Virus record (IMG/VR): IMGVR_UViG_3300027857_000057
Location: 1 to 25,186 of that record
Strand: one strand, 5' to 3'
Length of the DNA stretch: 25,186 bases
Source of the DNA: a virus
Shown one piece after another: positions 22,119 to 25,186 of this stretch (position 1 is the stretch's first letter; the number at the start of each line of letters is the position of its first letter). Below the pieces are notes generated by a model, which searched no databases, was not told where the DNA came from, and worked only from the letters and a program-made list of their open reading frames with translations. The translations under genes were made by a program, and so were the position numbers.

Positions 22119-23301
22119 AGTCTCTCCAGCTCCGGTCCATTGCCCGAGGCATGTAAAGGTCAGTGCCGGGCTGCTGGACGATCCATTGGGCGCGGGTGGC
22201 TTGCTCGATGATGCGGGGGATGACCATGGACGGGGCTTTGTCCTGGAGGAATGCCCCCAGTTTGAAGCCGGGGACCAGGGACTTGGTGCGGTTCCACTCT
22301 GCCATAGCGTAGATGTGGAGTTCCCGGATGAGTTCGTCGTCGGACTTGCGCTTCATGTCCTGGAAGATAATGGGCATGGTCATCTCGGCCGAGAGGAGCC
22401 AAGTTCGGGCGCGGTTGAGGTCTTCCAGGGTGATGACGAACGGGCCGACTCCGGAGACCCGACTCACCGAGGCGATGATGCAGAGCTTGATGAGATTGAC
22501 GAGCCTCCGGACGCAGTAGTTGGTGAGCTTCGGGTGGATAGGAATGGGTTCCAGCCCCCCTTCGTACCACCTCACCAGTTCGTCCTGGGTTTCCAGCTCC
22601 CACTCCACAATCCCATGAGCATCGACCATGGCTTTGAGCCCGACCAGTAGATGGTCGAGCGATCGCTCCTTGACCTCGGCGAAGAGATCCATGTGGGGCT
22701 TCACTGCGGAGTACACCATGATGACCCTGGACATGAAACCCTGGGTCCAGGCCTCTTCGGGTATCCAGGTGGAAAGGAAGCCGGGCTGAGTGCCTGCGAT
22801 GATGTTGAGTTGCGGCCGGACGATCTCCACGCTTTTGCTGGTGCGCCGGCGTTCCGCGAAGATATCTGGGCAGTCATAGATATCGGTCAGGACTGACAGG
22901 AACTCCAAATCATGCGAGGGGATGAGAACCCCGAGTTCGCTCGACGCCACACTCAGCGCGTTGTACTCGATAATCTCGGTCTCGCTGATGTGGGAGATGA
23001 AGTGGGACTCTTCCAGCACGTCGAGGAGTGCGGCCTTGGTGACGCTGTTGGGCGCGACCTTGACGTGCTTTGTGCCAACCCACAGGCGGCGCAGGGGTTC
23101 CATCGCCTTGGACTTCCCCACGCCCGGAGGCGCCACCAGCATCAAATAGAGGTTCGGAAAGATCTCCCCTTGGGTAGTACGGGCTCGTACCCTATGCTCA
23201 AGCGCTCCCGCCACGGCCGAGATCCCACACCAAAGGCGGAAGACCTCGGGACTTGGTAGGTTGTCGGTGGAGTGCATCCACTCTGAAATCCAGTCACCCA
23301 T
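22117..23301 (-). CDS. P-loop ATPase, DUF3987-like (putative replicative helicase)
   Basis: This 394-residue protein has a Walker A motif at residues 57-64 (APPGVGKS) after a beta strand (NLYLMLV), and an opening typical of the DUF3987 family (SPEVFRLWCGISAVAGALEH). Downstream, SSELGVLIP and DIYDCPDIFAERRRT, then LNIIAGTQPGFLSTWIPEEA and GFMSRVIMVY follow the family's order, with the final R in GFMSRV as a possible finger. The rest is helical. Such proteins accompany phage replication genes and are thought to be helicase or primase-helicase components. GGGAGG six bases before the ATG at 23301 is a good site, and the polymerase gene ends 35 bases upstream, so the two are one operon. Confidence 0.75.
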   Translation of the reverse strand: MGDWISEWMHSTDNLPSPEVFRLWCGISAVAGALEHRVRARTTQGEIFPNLYLMLVAPPGVGKSKAMEPLRRLWVGTKHVKVAPNSVTKAALLDVLEESHFISHISETEIIEYNALSVASSELGVLIPSHDLEFLSVLTDIYDCPDIFAERRRTSKSVEIVRPQLNIIAGTQPGFLSTWIPEEAWTQGFMSRVIMVYSAVKPHMDLFAEVKERSLDHLLVGLKAMVDAHGIVEWELETQDELVRWYEGGLEPIPIHPKLTNYCVRRLVNLIKLCIIASVSRVSGVGPFVITLEDLNRARTWLLSAEMTMPIIFQDMKRKSDDELIRELHIYAMAEWNRTKSLVPGFKLGAFLQDKAPSMVIPRIIEQATRAQWIVQQPGTDLYMPRAMDRSWRD

Positions 23302-23313
23302 GCGGGTCCTCCC

Positions 23314-23335
23314 AGCGCAGTTGCAGCGCAGTTGC
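23314..23335. repeat. Perfect 11 bp tandem duplication
   Basis: AGCGCAGTTGC occurs twice head to tail (23314-23324 and 23325-23335) in the 35-base gap between the polymerase stop codon and the ribosome site of the ATPase gene. It looks like a slippage or duplication event; a binding role is possible but unsupported. Confidence 0.7.
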
Positions 23336-23336
23336 G

Positions 23337-24812
23337 TCAGAACACCCGATCAAGGCCCTCAAGTCGGGGGCGCAGAGCAGTACCCTTTTTCAGTCCATTT
23401 GGGTTGGTCTTTGGGTCATAGCTGGCCCAGTTGTACCCAGTCTTGCACTCGCCGGGGACGATCAGCTGATGGCCCTGGTACTCGTGCCGGATGTCGATCA
23501 GTCCCAGGGTGGTCTTGCAGACCTCGGGGAGGTCGGCGGTGACGGGGACCTGGAAGTAGATCGCATCATGGACTTGGGCCAGGAGCTGGATCGCGTTCCC
23601 GAAGTGCTTCCACACCTTGTACAGCCCCAGGTTCATTCGCATGGCGGTTGAACTCTGGGGGGAAAATGCAATAGCTTCGCGGAGGGTCGTGTCGTCATTG
23701 GGACGACCGAAGAAGGTCCTGGTGACGTCCCAGGGAGTGGTGAGTTGGTGGGTGGTTTGGATTTGGGTTGCAACCCACTGGTGCCACTTGGGAATTGCAG
23801 GATACGCGCCGAAGTACGCGCGCTGGAAGTTCTCCATGATACGGAGGACGACCTTGAGGTGCCGTGCCATGGTCCAAGGAGTGCCCATGTAATTACTACC
23901 ATGGCCACCACGCTTAGCCAGATCCCGGTAAGAAAACTCTCGGTAGAACTTCTCGTCGGCAATCGCACGATCGAGCTTGGGGTCTCCGGTCCAGGGGAGT
24001 TCGGGCCAGATGAGTTTGGTGGTCGTGACATGAAGGTCCCCCGAATAGCAGGCGTCCAGATATGTCCAGTCCCCAAAGATCGTGCCGCAGAGCCAACCAA
24101 CCTCGCGGCTTTCCGCCTGCTCCAGGTCAATGCCGACCAGGACGTAGCCCGGGTCCGCTACGAACATTTTCCGGAGTTCGGGGGCAATGTTCTGGATGTT
24201 ACGGCCTGTGCCGGTGCTGCTCCCGCTGGAGGACCAACGCCAGGTTTCAGTTCCAGCGATGTTGAAGGAGGTTCGGAAGCGGCCGTCCCCGTCTATCTCG
24301 GTTTCCAACACCTCCAGCTGCTTGGCGTAGTCCCGGATGGCGAGGATGGTGTTGATGATCGGGAGGGCGTGGAAGTAGATGGAGAGCTTTTCCAAGGTCT
24401 CCCGATCGGTGGAGAGGCGGCGGATGCCCTTCTTGCTGCTCCAGTGCTCCGGCAGCTTCATCTCCCCGTAGAAGAAGTCGATTAGCTGCTTGGGACTGCG
24501 AGGGTTCAGTCCTTTCCCCCAGACCGCAAAGGCCAAGCGATCGAGCACCATCGTAAGGTGCTTGAGCTTGGTGCGGAGGGCCTGGGCTCCGATTTGCCTC
24601 TCGGTCTCGTCAATGCGGAAGCCGCGCATGGACATTTCCAGGGCAGGTCCCTGGAGTGCACGTTCGAACCCATAGACCTCGGGCTCTTGGTTGAAGAGCG
24701 TTTGCAGGGCATAGAAGACCTCGAGAGTTACCATGCAGTCCAGGCCGTTGTAGACTTGGTCGTTCTGCGGTAGGCGGTCGTCGGGCTTCAGCTCGTGGGT
24801 TTTAATGAGCAT
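23337..24812 (-). CDS. Family A DNA polymerase with reduced exonuclease region
   Basis: This is a 491-residue replicative polymerase. Motif A is GIDLEQAESREVGW with catalytic D229 and E234; just before it TGTGRNIQNIAPELRKMF is the standard T-G-R...N-I-Q phrase. Motif B has R296, K300, H304 and Y308 in the R-x3-K-x3-F-x3-Y pattern, with His where Pol I has Phe762. Motif C is QVHDAI (H415, D416), Ala replacing the usual Glu. The first 35 residues carry only exonuclease motif III (YNGLDCMVTLEV, Y21 and D25); motifs I and II are absent from this frame and may be encoded upstream, beyond the window. AGGAG at 24827-24823 is 10 bases from ATG 24812, and the preceding gene ends 4 bases before the start, so translation is coupled. 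Confidence 0.9.
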   Translation of the reverse strand: MLIKTHELKPDDRLPQNDQVYNGLDCMVTLEVFYALQTLFNQEPEVYGFERALQGPALEMSMRGFRIDETERQIGAQALRTKLKHLTMVLDRLAFAVWGKGLNPRSPKQLIDFFYGEMKLPEHWSSKKGIRRLSTDRETLEKLSIYFHALPIINTILAIRDYAKQLEVLETEIDGDGRFRTSFNIAGTETWRWSSSGSSTGTGRNIQNIAPELRKMFVADPGYVLVGIDLEQAESREVGWLCGTIFGDWTYLDACYSGDLHVTTTKLIWPELPWTGDPKLDRAIADEKFYREFSYRDLAKRGGHGSNYMGTPWTMARHLKVVLRIMENFQRAYFGAYPAIPKWHQWVATQIQTTHQLTTPWDVTRTFFGRPNDDTTLREAIAFSPQSSTAMRMNLGLYKVWKHFGNAIQLLAQVHDAIYFQVPVTADLPEVCKTTLGLIDIRHEYQGHQLIVPGECKTGYNWASYDPKTNPNGLKKGTALRPRLEGLDRVF

Positions 24813-24815
24813 CTG

Positions 24816-25178
24816 TTAGATGCTCCTGTGGTCGATAACCACGCCGAGGAGGGTGGCGAGTTCAATCTCTGCCTTCATGCCCGGGGAGATCCCGAGGTTG
24901 GCGTAGACTGCTAGCAAATCCGCCTTGACCATCCAGGCCGAGGCCGCGGCGATCGCTAGGTTCCGGTCCACCTCATCCATGTCATCGAGGACCTGCGGGT
25001 ACAAGAGGTGCGACACCAGCGGGGCCTCACCCCTGGCAAAGCTATCCTCCATCGCGTTCTTTGCGTACTCGACGTTCCGCCTGCGGATCGAGATGTTGGG
25101 ACCGGCGAAAGGGCTGGCAACGATGACGCAGAGCATGAGCGGAGCCTCCGGGGTGGGGAACGGTATCAGGATACGCAT
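24816..25178 (-). CDS. Nucleoside 2-deoxyribosyltransferase-like protein (DUF4406/DUF7768 type)
   Basis: This 120-residue protein matches a phage family related to nucleoside deoxyribosyltransferases: VIVASPFAGPNISIRRRNVE, then AKNAMEDSFARGEAPLVSHL, LYPQVLDD, and a last part with KADLLAVYANLGISPGMKAE and IELATLLGVVIDHRSI. The SHLLYPQVLDD and YANLGISPGM motifs are the most diagnostic. Family members may act on nucleotides or nucleotide-derived ligands; the reaction is not known for this branch. The start ATG 25178 is 9 bases from the window edge, so the ribosome site cannot be judged; ATG 25136 is an alternative that would keep the whole domain. It sits directly upstream of the polymerase in the same operon. 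Confidence 0.7.
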   Translation of the reverse strand: MRILIPFPTPEAPLMLCVIVASPFAGPNISIRRRNVEYAKNAMEDSFARGEAPLVSHLLYPQVLDDMDEVDRNLAIAAASAWMVKADLLAVYANLGISPGMKAEIELATLLGVVIDHRSI

Positions 25179-25186
25179 CGACGGAA

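Overview
The window is a piece of a tailed double-stranded DNA phage (or prophage) genome, podovirus-like, with high GC (roughly 60% by eye). The virion genes follow a P22-type plan: a scaffold gene, a P22-type coat protein, a gp4-like head-completion protein, a gp10-like tail-stabilisation protein and a set of DNA-ejection proteins. The replication genes include a family A DNA polymerase. The three-segment holin (the type known from gene transfer agents), the aspartyl-hydroxylase-like oxygenase and the codon use fit a phage of a proteobacterium. I cannot name the host.

Layout. Bases 1-22043 carry one long plus-strand late region. In order: the end of a probable portal gene; a zinc-metallopeptidase-like polyvalent protein; a small conserved protein; scaffold; major capsid protein; a strong terminator; two small head-associated proteins; a gp4-like protein; three structural proteins (5903-8339); a receptor-binding cassette (8349-14159); a fibre-like protein with coiled coil; a 2-oxoglutarate oxygenase and a cupin; three ejection proteins (15752-20208); and a lysis cassette (20495-22043). 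A terminator at 22085-22118 closes this region. Bases 22117-25178 carry convergent minus-strand replication genes: a DUF3987-like ATPase, DNA polymerase A, and a nucleoside-deoxyribosyltransferase-like protein. One further minus-strand gene, a small membrane protein with its own good sigma70-type promoter, sits at 20123-20395 inside the late region.

The most unusual part is 8349-14159. The gp10 family normally joins an N-terminal arm (a GGxYQARS...QRCxNL motif followed by a PTPGL motif) directly to a beta-propeller-like body. Here the body is a separate gene (12870-14159) without the arm. The arm occurs instead at the N-terminus of two upstream genes, each carrying a different cargo: twelve 20-residue repeats plus a right-handed beta-helix tailspike (9162-11195), and one repeat plus an unknown beta-rich body of about 465 residues (11192-12862). 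The gene before them (8349-9161) consists almost entirely of the same 20-residue repeat. I read this as a gp10 gene taken apart, with its arm duplicated and reused as a docking tag for receptor-binding proteins.

Other points are a pair of putative cupin-fold metal enzymes between the fibre and ejection genes, mutually exclusive hairpins over the capsid-gene ribosome binding site, and a DNA polymerase that begins at exonuclease motif III and has variant polymerase motifs. I see no tRNA or rRNA gene, insertion sequence or CRISPR array. No gene-free stretch exceeds 300 bases; the longest is about 150 bases, at 2739-2889.
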